Part shown: positions 1-5,945 of the stretch, piece by piece
Layout of the letters: every line of letters begins with the position of its first letter
Numbering within the stretch: position 1 is the first letter of the stretch
Notes under the pieces: generated by a model
What the model was told of the DNA's origin: nothing
The model's input: the letters and a program-made list of their open reading frames with translations, nothing else
The model's database searches: none
Made by a program: the position numbers and the translations under genes
Assembly (NCBI GenBank): GCA_031264885.1
Contig: JAISDM010000150.1
Location: 1 to 6,310, forward strand
Source: Peptococcaceae bacterium
GTDB lineage: Bacteria > Bacillota > Peptococcia > DRI-13 > UBA5745
Reading direction: 5' to 3'
DNA length: 6,310 nucleotides

Positions 1-138
1 CATTTTTTTGGGTTCTTTGTGCCCGGGGGGGCGTCTCACCCCCCCCCCTCCGCAATCTTCCCGGTGGGGTTTGGTGGGGGCGTATTCCGCCCGCCCGGGT
101 CCGTCCGGGTCCGCCCGCCTCCGCGCCGCGCCGCCCCC
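1..138. repeat. GC-rich repeat-like tail downstream of ftsZ
   Basis: There is no credible gene here. G7 at 25-31 and C10 at 39-48 can form a 7-bp hairpin with loop CGTCTCA. The 12 bases GGGGGGGCGTCT at 25-36 recur identically at 6269-6280 near the other window end. Read on the minus strand, about 75-108 resembles the hairpin repeat at 6041-6071, sharing a GG(A/T)CCCGGGCGG start, a central GAAT and a CGCCCC end. From 91 the sequence falls into consecutive 10-bp blocks each starting CCG (CCGCCCGGGT, CCGTCCGGGT, CCGCCCGCCT, then weaker ones), running up to the ftsZ stop. I see no clean hairpin-plus-U-run terminator for ftsZ. The long homopolymers could be partly assembly error at a contig end. 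Confidence 0.55.
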
Positions 139-1239
139 TTATCTTCTGAGGAACGGCGGCAGCTCCGTATTATTCTTTCTGGCCACATCTATCCCTTTCA
201 GAGAGTTGCCCTGCTGAAGAAAGCTGGCCAGCGTGACCCCTTCTCCGCCGGAGGACGAACCCTGCGCCTGCTTCTTCAGGGTGTCCGAGAATCCGGTGGC
301 GATCACCGTGACCCGAACCTCGTCGTTCAGCTCATCGTCGATGGCGGAGCCGAAGATCACGGTGGCTTCGGGATCCGCCGCTTCGGTGATTAAATTCGCG
401 GCCTCGTTCACTTCCATCAATGTCATATTGGGCCCGCCGGTGATGTTGTACAACACACGCTTGGCGCCGTCAATAGACATCTCAAGCAGCGGGCTGGATA
501 TGGCCGCCTGAGCCGCCGCCAACGCCTTCTTCTCTCCCGAGGCCCGGCCTACGCCCATCAAAGCGGTGCCGCCGTCCCGCATAATGGTCTGGACATCCGC
601 GAAGTCCAGATTCACCTCTCCCGGCGACTTGATCAAATCGGTAATCCCTTGAACCCCCTGCATCAGCACATCGTCCGCGATCAAAAAAGCGGAACTGATG
701 GACGTATGCTTGTCCACCACCTGAAGCAATTTCTCATTGGGAATAATGATGAGAGCGTCCACATTCTCTCTCAGCATGGCGATCCCGGAGTCCGCCTGCT
801 GTGCCCTCTTGCGCCCCTCAAAGTTAAAAGGCTTCGTGACCACGCCCACGGTCAGAATGCCCTCCTCCTTCGAAATCTGAGCGACCACAGGCGCCGCGCC
901 GGTACCCGTGCCGCCTCCCATGCCCGCCGTCACAAAGACCATATCGGATCCCTTTAAGACAGCCGCGATCTCGTCCCGGCTCTCTTCCGCCGCCTTCAAG
1001 CCGACCTCCGGATTCGCGCCGGCGCCCAATCCGCGGGTCAGCTTCGCGCCCAGCTGGATCCTCAAATCCGAACGGGACCGGCTCAACGCCTGCGCGTCCG
1101 TGTTTAAGACGACAAAATCCACGCCCTTGAGATCGTGCGCGATCATTCGGTCCACAGCGTTGCTGCCGCCGCCGCCCACGCCGAGAACCTTTATCTTTTC
1201 ATTATTTGTATTGGGCTCAAATTCATACTCGTACGCCAA
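139..1239 (-). CDS. ftsZ: Cell division protein FtsZ
   Basis: FtsZ is the tubulin-like GTPase that polymerises at midcell into the Z-ring and recruits the divisome. From the start chosen the protein has 366 residues. Visible features are the N-terminal glycine-rich nucleotide loop GVGGGGSNAV (20-29), the tubulin signature GGGTGTGA (108-115), the T7 synergy loop with N210, D212 and D215 (NLDFAD), a short linker (about 321-356) and the C-terminal partner-binding peptide ELPPFLRR (359-366). Length is normal for a short-linker FtsZ, and nothing is truncated. Start: GAGGG lies 6 nt before a TTG (1237-1239), giving MAYEYEFEPN, which fits family N-termini. An ATG at 1243-1245 abuts the GAGGG with no spacing, and an ATG at 1279-1281 has no ribosome binding site. 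The start is therefore uncertain by 2 to 14 residues, while identity is certain. It follows ftsQ directly, with no ftsA between, and is probably co-transcribed with ftsQ from the promoter at 2188-2215. Confidence 0.96.
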   Translation of the reverse strand: MAYEYEFEPNTNNEKIKVLGVGGGGSNAVDRMIAHDLKGVDFVVLNTDAQALSRSRSDLRIQLGAKLTRGLGAGANPEVGLKAAEESRDEIAAVLKGSDMVFVTAGMGGGTGTGAAPVVAQISKEEGILTVGVVTKPFNFEGRKRAQQADSGIAMLRENVDALIIIPNEKLLQVVDKHTSISSAFLIADDVLMQGVQGITDLIKSPGEVNLDFADVQTIMRDGGTALMGVGRASGEKKALAAAQAAISSPLLEMSIDGAKRVLYNITGGPNMTLMEVNEAANLITEAADPEATVIFGSAIDDELNDEVRVTVIATGFSDTLKKQAQGSSSGGEGVTLASFLQQGNSLKGIDVARKNNTELPPFLRR

Positions 1240-1245
1240 ATCCAT

Positions 1246-1251
1246 CCCTCT
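1246..1251 (-). promoter_or_regulatory. ribosome binding site deciding the ftsZ start
   Basis: Read on the minus strand this is AGAGGG. It touches the ATG at 1243-1245 with no spacer, but is 6 nt from the in-frame TTG at 1237-1239, which is optimal spacing. This is the main argument for a TTG start of ftsZ. Confidence 0.6.
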
Positions 1252-1297
1252 TTTCCAAAAAAACAGGCATTTTTCAGCCATGCGATTCTATTACGCG

Positions 1298-1322
1298 TTA
1301 GGATTCGTTTACCGAGTCCTAA
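1298..1322. promoter_or_regulatory. imperfect 25-bp dyad upstream of ftsZ
   Basis: Two 10-bp arms, TTAGGATTCG and CGAGTCCTAA, flank a TTTAC centre; 9 of 10 positions are complementary. It sits in the ftsQ-ftsZ gap about 60 bp upstream of the ftsZ start. No U-run follows on either strand, so it is not a typical terminator. It could be an operator, or an RNA hairpin in the ftsQ-ftsZ transcript. On the minus-strand transcript the odd pair is C-A. The function is inferred only from position and symmetry. Confidence 0.45.
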
Positions 1323-1370
1323 AGGCAGATATTCAACAATAAACCGTTATAATCCTTTTTAAATTGTGAA

Positions 1371-2138
1371 TCATTCGGATTTTTTCTTGACGACCGGCTG
1401 CGCCTCATATCTCAAATCCACATACTCCACTGTGCCGCCATTGTACTGCGAATTGTTTTTGAGCAGAATCGTCTCATAATAGCCTAACTTCCGTTCTAAA
1501 TTTTCCGCGGGCCCGAATCTGACCAAAACCCCCTGATGGGTGACCAGCGTGAGTTCCCATGAAGAAGACGCGCGGAATTCCTGAATGCTCTCCAGAAAAT
1601 ACGGATCCAGACGGTCAATCAATTCTAAAGCGGCCGTCAAGCCGTCGCCCGTGAACCGGTCCCCCGGATTCCCCTCAGACTCAATCACCGCCTCGGTGAT
1701 GATGGGCAAAGCCGGATTGACCGCCAAATTCCTCTGAAGACATACCCCGTCCAAGCTGACGGCCAGAACCCGGTCGCTCAGAACGACCTGCGCCAAAGGC
1801 TGCCGTTCCGTAACAGTAATCAAAAGCTTGGCCGGTAAAATAAGCTGAACCTTCGCCTCCTTAACAAATGGGTTGATTTCAATACGTTCCTCCACTTCCC
1901 TCGCCGGGATCTTCAGACTGTTCACCCCGAGGACGACCCCGCTCAACTCCTGGAGCGCCGCGGAATCCAACGACTGAAGACCCCTGAATTCTATTGAGTT
2001 CAAATTAAAGAACGCGGAATTCGCTATATAATAGCCTGCCATGCCGCCGCAAAACATTAAAAAAAGGCCCACCCCCACCATTGGAGCAGCACTTTTTTTT
2101 TTCTTTCCCACATATCGAATCTGTTCCGAATCCTTCAC
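1371..2138 (-). CDS. ftsQ: Cell division protein FtsQ/DivIB
   Basis: FtsQ (DivIB in Gram-positives) is a bitopic membrane protein that, with FtsL and DivIC/FtsB, links the Z-ring to septal peptidoglycan synthesis. The 255-residue protein shows a short basic cytoplasmic tail (KKKK at 12-15), one transmembrane segment (about 20-41), an FtsQ-type POTRA domain (about 45-113, beginning FFNLNSIEFRG and ending ITVTERQPLA) and the FtsQ/DivIB extracellular domain (about 117-250) with the typical closing motif YVDLRYEAQPVV (239-250). The start is GTG (2136-2138), preceded by TTGGAG with 8 nt spacing. A run of ten A residues in the coding strand spans codons 12-16. The gene has its own strong promoter 50-77 bp upstream, so it probably heads a transcription unit with ftsZ. 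Division function is known for the family; nothing here suggests a defect. Confidence 0.93.
   Translation of the reverse strand: MKDSEQIRYVGKKKKSAAPMVGVGLFLMFCGGMAGYYIANSAFFNLNSIEFRGLQSLDSAALQELSGVVLGVNSLKIPAREVEERIEINPFVKEAKVQLILPAKLLITVTERQPLAQVVLSDRVLAVSLDGVCLQRNLAVNPALPIITEAVIESEGNPGDRFTGDGLTAALELIDRLDPYFLESIQEFRASSSWELTLVTHQGVLVRFGPAENLERKLGYYETILLKNNSQYNGGTVEYVDLRYEAQPVVKKKSE
2093..2102 (-). repeat. A10 homopolymer in the ftsQ 5' coding region
   Basis: The coding strand of ftsQ has ten consecutive A residues across codons AAG AAA AAA AAA AGT, encoding the KKKKS of the cytoplasmic tail. Tracts of this length are known sites of RNA polymerase slippage and of replication indels. Slippage here would shift the frame before the transmembrane segment. 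The frame is intact in this sequence. Confidence 0.7.
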
Positions 2139-2187
2139 AGCTTTAACTCCAAGAAAACACGTTCGCGCGCGTTGGCTTTATTCATTT

Positions 2188-2215
2188 ATTATATCAAATG
2201 TCCGCGCCTTGTCGA
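2188..2215 (-). promoter_or_regulatory. sigma-A-type promoter for ftsQ-ftsZ
   Basis: On the minus strand, a -35 TCGACA (2210-2215, 5 of 6 matches to TTGACA) is followed by a 16-bp spacer and a perfect -10 TATAAT (2188-2193). A TGA immediately before the -10 makes it an extended -10 (TGNTATAAT). AT-rich sequence lies upstream of the -35. Initiation would fall near 2180, giving a leader of about 40 nt before the ftsQ GTG, with TTGGAG at a good distance. This is the best promoter in the window and lies in the only mid-cluster gap that lacks repeats. Confidence 0.82.
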
Positions 2216-2275
2216 GTGTTTTTTCCGTAAAAATTTACAATATTTGGTCCTCGCCTCACATTGCCTAACCTCGCT

Positions 2276-3526
2276 TTATATTCGCACAATATCACCCCCG
2301 ATCTCCCGCAGCCGGTGGTCCAGCGCTTCATATCCCCGGTCGATATAATGAACCCCGTCGATCTCTGTGATGCCCTCCGCGGCCAATCCCGCCGCCACCA
2401 GCGCGGCGCCCGCCCTTAAATCGCTGGCCATCACACAGGCGCCGCTCAGGGATTTGACCCCTTTGACCACGGCCGCCCGCCCCTCCACCCGGATATTGGC
2501 GCCCATCCGCGCCAATTCATCCACATGCTTGAAGCGGTTCTCGAACACGGTTTCAGACATAACACCCACCCCGTCGGCAAGAGACATCAGCGTCATAAAA
2601 GGCGCCTGCATATCCGTCGGGAATCCCGGATAAGGCATGGTCTTGCAATCAACCCCCCGCAGCCTCTTTGTCTGGCGGACCCGGATTTCGTTGTTCTCAT
2701 AAATATTCAGTTTGGTTCCGAATTCTCTTAATTTGGCCACAACCGCTTCCACATGTTCCAGAATCACATTGCTGACCACCACATCGCTCCTTGTGGCCGC
2801 GGCTATGGTCAAAAAAGTGCCCGCCTCAATCCGGTCCGGGATCACCCTATGTTCCGCTCCGCCCAGGGAACGGACGCCCTCAACGGCAATGCCGCTGGTA
2901 CCCGCGCCCTTGATTTTGGCGCCCATCGCGCACAGGAAATTTTGCAGTTCCACCACCTCGGGCTCCCTGGCCGCGTTATGAATCAGCGTATTGCCCTGGG
3001 CCAGGACCGCCGCCATCATCAGGTTCTCTGTGGCGCCCACACTGGGAAAATCCAAGTAGATCTCATTCCCCGTCAATTGTTTGGCCGAGCCTTCAATGAA
3101 GCCGTGCTTCTCCGTCAGAGAAGCCCCCAACTGCTTCAGTCCCCTCAAATGCTCATCCATCGGCCGGGATCCAATGGAGCAGCCCCCCGGGTACGCGACT
3201 TTTCCCCAGCCGCAGCGGGCGATCATCGGCCCCAGAACCAGGTTGGACGCCCGGATTCTGCAAGCCAGACTGTTCGGAACCTCATTCTGGGTGATGCCCT
3301 TTCCCTCCACCGTCACCACACTGCCGCGCATATCCACATCGGCGCCCAGGTGCTTCAGAACCTGGAGCATCCAGTATACATCCGAGAGTTTGGGAACGTC
3401 ATGTAAGACACAAGTCCCCTCAGACAAAAGACAGGCGGGCAGCAAGGCCAGAACCGCGTTTTTGCTTCCGTTGACACGAATGGTTCCTTCCAGCCTGTTC
3501 CCGCCTCTGATGACATACCTGCTCAC
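2276..3526 (-). CDS. murA: UDP-N-acetylglucosamine 1-carboxyvinyltransferase MurA
   Basis: MurA transfers enolpyruvate from phosphoenolpyruvate to UDP-GlcNAc, the first committed step of peptidoglycan synthesis, in the cytoplasm. The 416-residue product has the normal family length. It shows the substrate-binding S21-K22-N23, the catalytic loop YPGGCSIGSRP (112-122) with active-site Cys116 and Arg121, the PTDMQAP motif carrying the conserved Asp, and a C-terminal DLRAGAAL. The retained cysteine is the residue alkylated by fosfomycin, so the enzyme is expected to be of the sensitive type. The GTG start (3524-3526) is preceded by AAGGGGGTGATC, an 11 of 12 match to the full anti-16S sequence, which overlaps the murB stop. 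The gene follows murB by 15 bp, implying co-transcription and possibly translational coupling. Many Bacillota have two MurA paralogues; I cannot tell whether another exists here. Confidence 0.96.
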   Translation of the reverse strand: MSRYVIRGGNRLEGTIRVNGSKNAVLALLPACLLSEGTCVLHDVPKLSDVYWMLQVLKHLGADVDMRGSVVTVEGKGITQNEVPNSLACRIRASNLVLGPMIARCGWGKVAYPGGCSIGSRPMDEHLRGLKQLGASLTEKHGFIEGSAKQLTGNEIYLDFPSVGATENLMMAAVLAQGNTLIHNAAREPEVVELQNFLCAMGAKIKGAGTSGIAVEGVRSLGGAEHRVIPDRIEAGTFLTIAAATRSDVVVSNVILEHVEAVVAKLREFGTKLNIYENNEIRVRQTKRLRGVDCKTMPYPGFPTDMQAPFMTLMSLADGVGVMSETVFENRFKHVDELARMGANIRVEGRAAVVKGVKSLSGACVMASDLRAGAALVAAGLAAEGITEIDGVHYIDRGYEALDHRLREIGGDIVRI

Positions 3527-3531
3527 GATGA

Positions 3532-3543
3532 GATCACCCCCTT
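3532..3543 (-). promoter_or_regulatory. extended ribosome binding site of murA
   Basis: The minus strand reads AAGGGGGTGATC, differing by one base from the ideal complement of the 16S rRNA 3' end (AAGGAGGTGATC). It overlaps the TAA stop of murB (3542-3544) and ends 5 nt before the GTG of murA. This fixes the unusual GTG start and suggests coupling of murB termination to murA initiation. Confidence 0.85.
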
Positions 3544-4456
3544 AGTCGTCAAACCCAAGCAAGACAACCTCAGTTTCCAGGTGCTCTCCATATTTTGTCA
3601 ATACTGTTTGTTGCGCTTGCTTTATTAAATCCAACACGTCCGCGGCCTTCGCGCCGCCCAGATTGACAATGAAATTCGCGTGTTTCACGGATATTTGAGC
3701 GCGGCCCGCGGACGCCCCTTTTAATCCCGCCCGCTCAATATACCAGCCGGCGCTGTGTTCCGCCGGATTCCTAAACACACTGCCCCCGTTGGGATATTGC
3801 AGCGGCTGCTTTTCCCGGCGCTCACGGCCCCATTGCCTGATCTTCGCCAAGCTTTCTCCCGGATCGCCTTTCTCCAGCTTGAAACAGGCTTCCAGAACGA
3901 CCTCACGGCTTTCTCTCAGTCGGCTGCGCCGGTATCGCAGATCCAATTCCTGAGCAAAACAAACGCGCCTTTCCCGATTGGACCATAAGGTCACAAACTC
4001 CAGCGCGTCTTTGATCTCCCTCCCATGGGCCCCCGCGTTGGCCGCCACGGCGCCGCCCACGGTGCCCGGGATGCCCGCGGCGAATTCCAACCCGGTCAAA
4101 CCGGCTTCGGCCGCGGCGACAGCCAAATTCGGCAGAGACACGCCCGCGTCCGCGTATACCCGCGTCCCCTCCATCCGGATATCCGACAGCCGGCGGGTGC
4201 AAAGCACCAGGCCGCGGACGCCCCGGTCCGAGATTAAAACGTTGGTTCCGTGCCCCAACACAGTCACAGGAACGCCCGTTGCCGCGGCGCGCTCCAATAT
4301 ACTCTCGCAAGCCTGCCGGGTAAAAGGCGTACACAGTCCCTCCGCCGGCCCGCCGATGTCCCAGGAGGTCATGTTTGACAGAACGGCGTTCGCTTCAAAC
4401 GTCCCCAATCCGGCGCCGCTGATCCAGGTCCCAAGCTCCGGGAGCTGATTTCTCAT
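3542..4456 (-). CDS. murB: UDP-N-acetylenolpyruvoylglucosamine reductase MurB
   Basis: MurB is the FAD enzyme that uses NADPH to reduce the MurA product to UDP-MurNAc. The 304-residue protein shows the FAD-binding segments VLGHGTNVLISD (66-77) and GIPGTVGGAVAANAGAHG (128-145), the substrate-site YRRS (175-178), the catalytic serine in GGSVFRNP (Ser226) and the C-terminal acid in LETEVVLLG (Glu296). It looks like the type II form common in Bacillota. I chose ATG 4454-4456, which has GAGGG 10 nt upstream. The frame stays open to an ATG at 4544-4546, but those 30 extra codons are encoded by the inserted repeat at 4509-4535 and have no homology to MurB. murC lies 96 bp upstream and murA 15 bp downstream, so the three mur genes probably form one unit. 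Confidence 0.95.
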   Translation of the reverse strand: MRNQLPELGTWISGAGLGTFEANAVLSNMTSWDIGGPAEGLCTPFTRQACESILERAAATGVPVTVLGHGTNVLISDRGVRGLVLCTRRLSDIRMEGTRVYADAGVSLPNLAVAAAEAGLTGLEFAAGIPGTVGGAVAANAGAHGREIKDALEFVTLWSNRERRVCFAQELDLRYRRSRLRESREVVLEACFKLEKGDPGESLAKIRQWGRERREKQPLQYPNGGSVFRNPAEHSAGWYIERAGLKGASAGRAQISVKHANFIVNLGGAKAADVLDLIKQAQQTVLTKYGEHLETEVVLLGFDD

Positions 4457-4461
4457 AATAT

Positions 4462-4495
4462 ACGTTCCCTCACGTTTCTTCACAGCGTCTTGTAT
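4462..4495 (-). repeat. degenerate duplicate of the murC end, murB-proximal copy
   Basis: On the minus strand, 4480-4495 reads ATACAAGACGCTGTGA, matching 14 of 16 bases of the true murC end at 4553-4568, including a codon-for-codon ghost of the Tyr-x-Thr-Leu-stop ending. Positions 4462-4473 (GTGAGGGAACGT) match 4545-4556 exactly and supply the murB ribosome binding site. An extra 10 bp separates the two parts. The partner copy is at 4545-4568, and the palindromic repeat lies between. Confidence 0.7.
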
Positions 4496-4508
4496 GCCTT
4501 CCGCCGAA

Positions 4509-4535
4509 TGGATTCCGGGACAAGCCCGGAATGAC
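4509..4535. repeat. 27-bp palindromic interspersed repeat, copy 1 (murC-murB gap)
   Basis: It is identical over 27 bp to 6163-6189 and is the exact reverse complement of 6115-6141. It starts TGGATTCCGGG and ends CCCGGAATGAC; the ATTCCGGG/CCCGGAAT arms (8 bp) enclose the loop ACAAG. This type of element, with spurious translations containing PGQARND, is familiar as a short dispersed repeat in many bacterial genomes. It lies between the murC stop and the murB start inside a probable operon. Confidence 0.88.
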
Positions 4536-4544
4536 CGGGGACCC

Positions 4545-4568
4545 ACGTTCCCTCACAGCGTTTCGTAT
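4545..4568 (-). repeat. murC-end copy of the flanking duplication
   Basis: This segment covers the last codons and TGA stop of murC plus GGGAACGT. It is the partner of 4462-4495. With one copy and the element removed, the stop would be followed directly by GGGAACGTATATT and the murB ATG, the same stop-overlaps-ribosome-site layout seen at the murB-murA junction. Confidence 0.65.
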
Positions 4569-5914
4569 AATTTCCGCCCCACGCGGCACACATTGCCCGC
4601 GCCCAGAACGACCACCAAATCCCCTTGTTTCAGCCTTGGCGCCAACAGTTCGGGGATCAGATCCAGATCCGGCTCAAAAAGCACTTCCCGGTTTTCCTCC
4701 GGTTGAACATATTTCAGAATCAGCTCCGCGTTCACACCGGGAATCGGCGCCTCTCCCGCCGGATAAACCGAGGTCATCACCAGCAGCTCCGCTTCCCGCA
4801 GCGCGTCCGCGAAAGCCTCCGCGAAATGTTTGGTCCGCGTGTAGCGGTGAGGCTGAAATACCACAACCAGCCGCTTCGCTCTCAGGGTTTTGGCCGCCTG
4901 AATGGTCGCCCGCAGCTCCGTCGGATGATGCGCGTAGTCGTCATAAATACGGATGCCGCCTTTTTCCCCGACCAGCTCGAAGCGTCTTTTGGCTCCCGTG
5001 AATCCGGCCAATACCTCCGCCATGCTCTCGAAATCCAGGCCGCAGGCAAAACCCGCCGCCAGCGCGGCCAGAGCGTCGGAAACATTATGTTCCCCGGGCG
5101 CCTTCAGCTCCAAAGTCCCCAGCAGCCGGTCCCGCAGCCAGATCTCAGACCGGGATCCCCCGGTGTGCAGCGTCAGATTCCGCGCGGTCAGCATGGCCTT
5201 ATGATGAATCCCATAAGTGCAGACATCGACCTGCCTCTCAAATTCCGGAATCAGACCGTTCAGTATCTGACAGTCCGTACAAAGCACCGCTTTGCCCGTG
5301 GCCGGCGTTTTCAAAACAAATTCGCGGAAGGCTTTTTGGAGGCGTTCTTTGCTCCCATAAAAATCCAGGTGATCGTCCTCCACATTGGTGACCACCGTAG
5401 TCCACGGATTCAAAAAAAGAAAAGAGCCGTCCGATTCGTCCGCTTCCGCCACCATGTACTCCCCCGCGCCCCACCGTCCGTTTGTTCCCAAATTCTCTAA
5501 TTTGGCCCCGATCAGGAAAGCGGGATCCAGTCCGCAGTTTTCCAGAATCAGCGCGATCATGGACGTGGTGGTGGTTTTGCCATGAGCCCCCGCCACAGCA
5601 ATGCCCTTCTTCTCATCCATCAACTCCGCCAGCACGCTTCCCCGTTGCTTCACGGGGATCCCCAGCCGCCGCGCTTTCTTCACCTCCGGGTTACACGGAG
5701 GAATGGCGGTCGATACCACCAGCATGCCGGCGCTCCCGTCGACGGCATCCTCACTGTGCCCGTAGGTAATCCTGGCGCCCATCCCTTCAAGGGTTTTTGT
5801 CAAATCAGATTCAGCCAAATCCGATCCCGATACCGCATACCCCTTTTCCAAAAAAATTTTCGCGATTCCGCTCATGCCCGCTCCGCCAATTCCGACAAAG
5901 TGCGTTCCCGTCAT
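4553..5914 (-). CDS. murC: UDP-N-acetylmuramate--L-alanine ligase MurC
   Basis: MurC is the ATP-dependent Mur ligase that attaches L-alanine to UDP-MurNAc, the first amino acid of the stem peptide. The 453-residue product has normal length and all three domains: N-terminal UDP-binding HFVGIGGAGMSG (5-16), the ATPase P-loop GAHGKTTTT (109-117), EADESDGS (157-164), TNVEDDHLDFYG (176-187), PGEHNVSDALAA (273-284), and the C-terminal YDDYAHHPTELRATI (324-338), FQPHRYTRT (353-361) and GAGN (438-441). The ATG at 5912-5914 is preceded by AGGAAGGGG ending 7 nt upstream; a GTG at 5933-5935 is in frame but has no comparable site and would overlap this signal. murC is the first gene of the visible cluster. 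The murG usually found nearby in Bacillota is not within the 396 bp upstream. Its last codons are duplicated downstream around an inserted repeat. Confidence 0.96.
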   Translation of the reverse strand: MTGTHFVGIGGAGMSGIAKIFLEKGYAVSGSDLAESDLTKTLEGMGARITYGHSEDAVDGSAGMLVVSTAIPPCNPEVKKARRLGIPVKQRGSVLAELMDEKKGIAVAGAHGKTTTTSMIALILENCGLDPAFLIGAKLENLGTNGRWGAGEYMVAEADESDGSFLFLNPWTTVVTNVEDDHLDFYGSKERLQKAFREFVLKTPATGKAVLCTDCQILNGLIPEFERQVDVCTYGIHHKAMLTARNLTLHTGGSRSEIWLRDRLLGTLELKAPGEHNVSDALAALAAGFACGLDFESMAEVLAGFTGAKRRFELVGEKGGIRIYDDYAHHPTELRATIQAAKTLRAKRLVVVFQPHRYTRTKHFAEAFADALREAELLVMTSVYPAGEAPIPGVNAELILKYVQPEENREVLFEPDLDLIPELLAPRLKQGDLVVVLGAGNVCRVGRKLYETL

Positions 5915-5921
5915 GGATTTA

Positions 5922-5930
5922 CCCCTTCCT
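5922..5930 (-). promoter_or_regulatory. ribosome binding site deciding the murC start
   Basis: The minus strand reads AGGAAGGGG, ending 7 nt before the ATG at 5912-5914. It excludes the GTG 21 nt further upstream as the natural start. Confidence 0.8.
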
Positions 5931-5945
5931 CTCACTCACGACTAC

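Noticed and set aside
19..393. Plus-strand frame across the left end and the ftsZ 3' end
   Set aside because: It crosses homopolymeric GC repeats and the antisense of ftsZ; no ribosome binding site or protein features.
1324..1370. Separate promoter for ftsZ
   Set aside because: A TATAAC-like -10 is present, but the nearest TTCACA is only 13 bp away, and no other -35/-10 pair in the gap has acceptable spacing.
2216..2275. Terminator after murA
   Set aside because: Only a weak GTAAATTTTTAC symmetry is present, with no GC stem plus U-run, so read-through into ftsQ remains likely.
2753..3406. 217-codon plus-strand frame antisense to murA
   Set aside because: It lies wholly within the complete murA and is rich in His/Arg/Gln without domain motifs.
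4494..4706. Plus-strand frames starting in the murC-murB gap (also 4531-5001)
   Set aside because: They begin in the repeat and then run antisense through murC; low-complexity Pro/Ser/Arg composition typical of a shadow frame.
4625..5500. 291-codon plus-strand frame antisense to murC
   Set aside because: It is a long frame caused by GC-rich codon use on the opposite strand. murC is complete with all motifs, and the antisense product has no recognisable domain.
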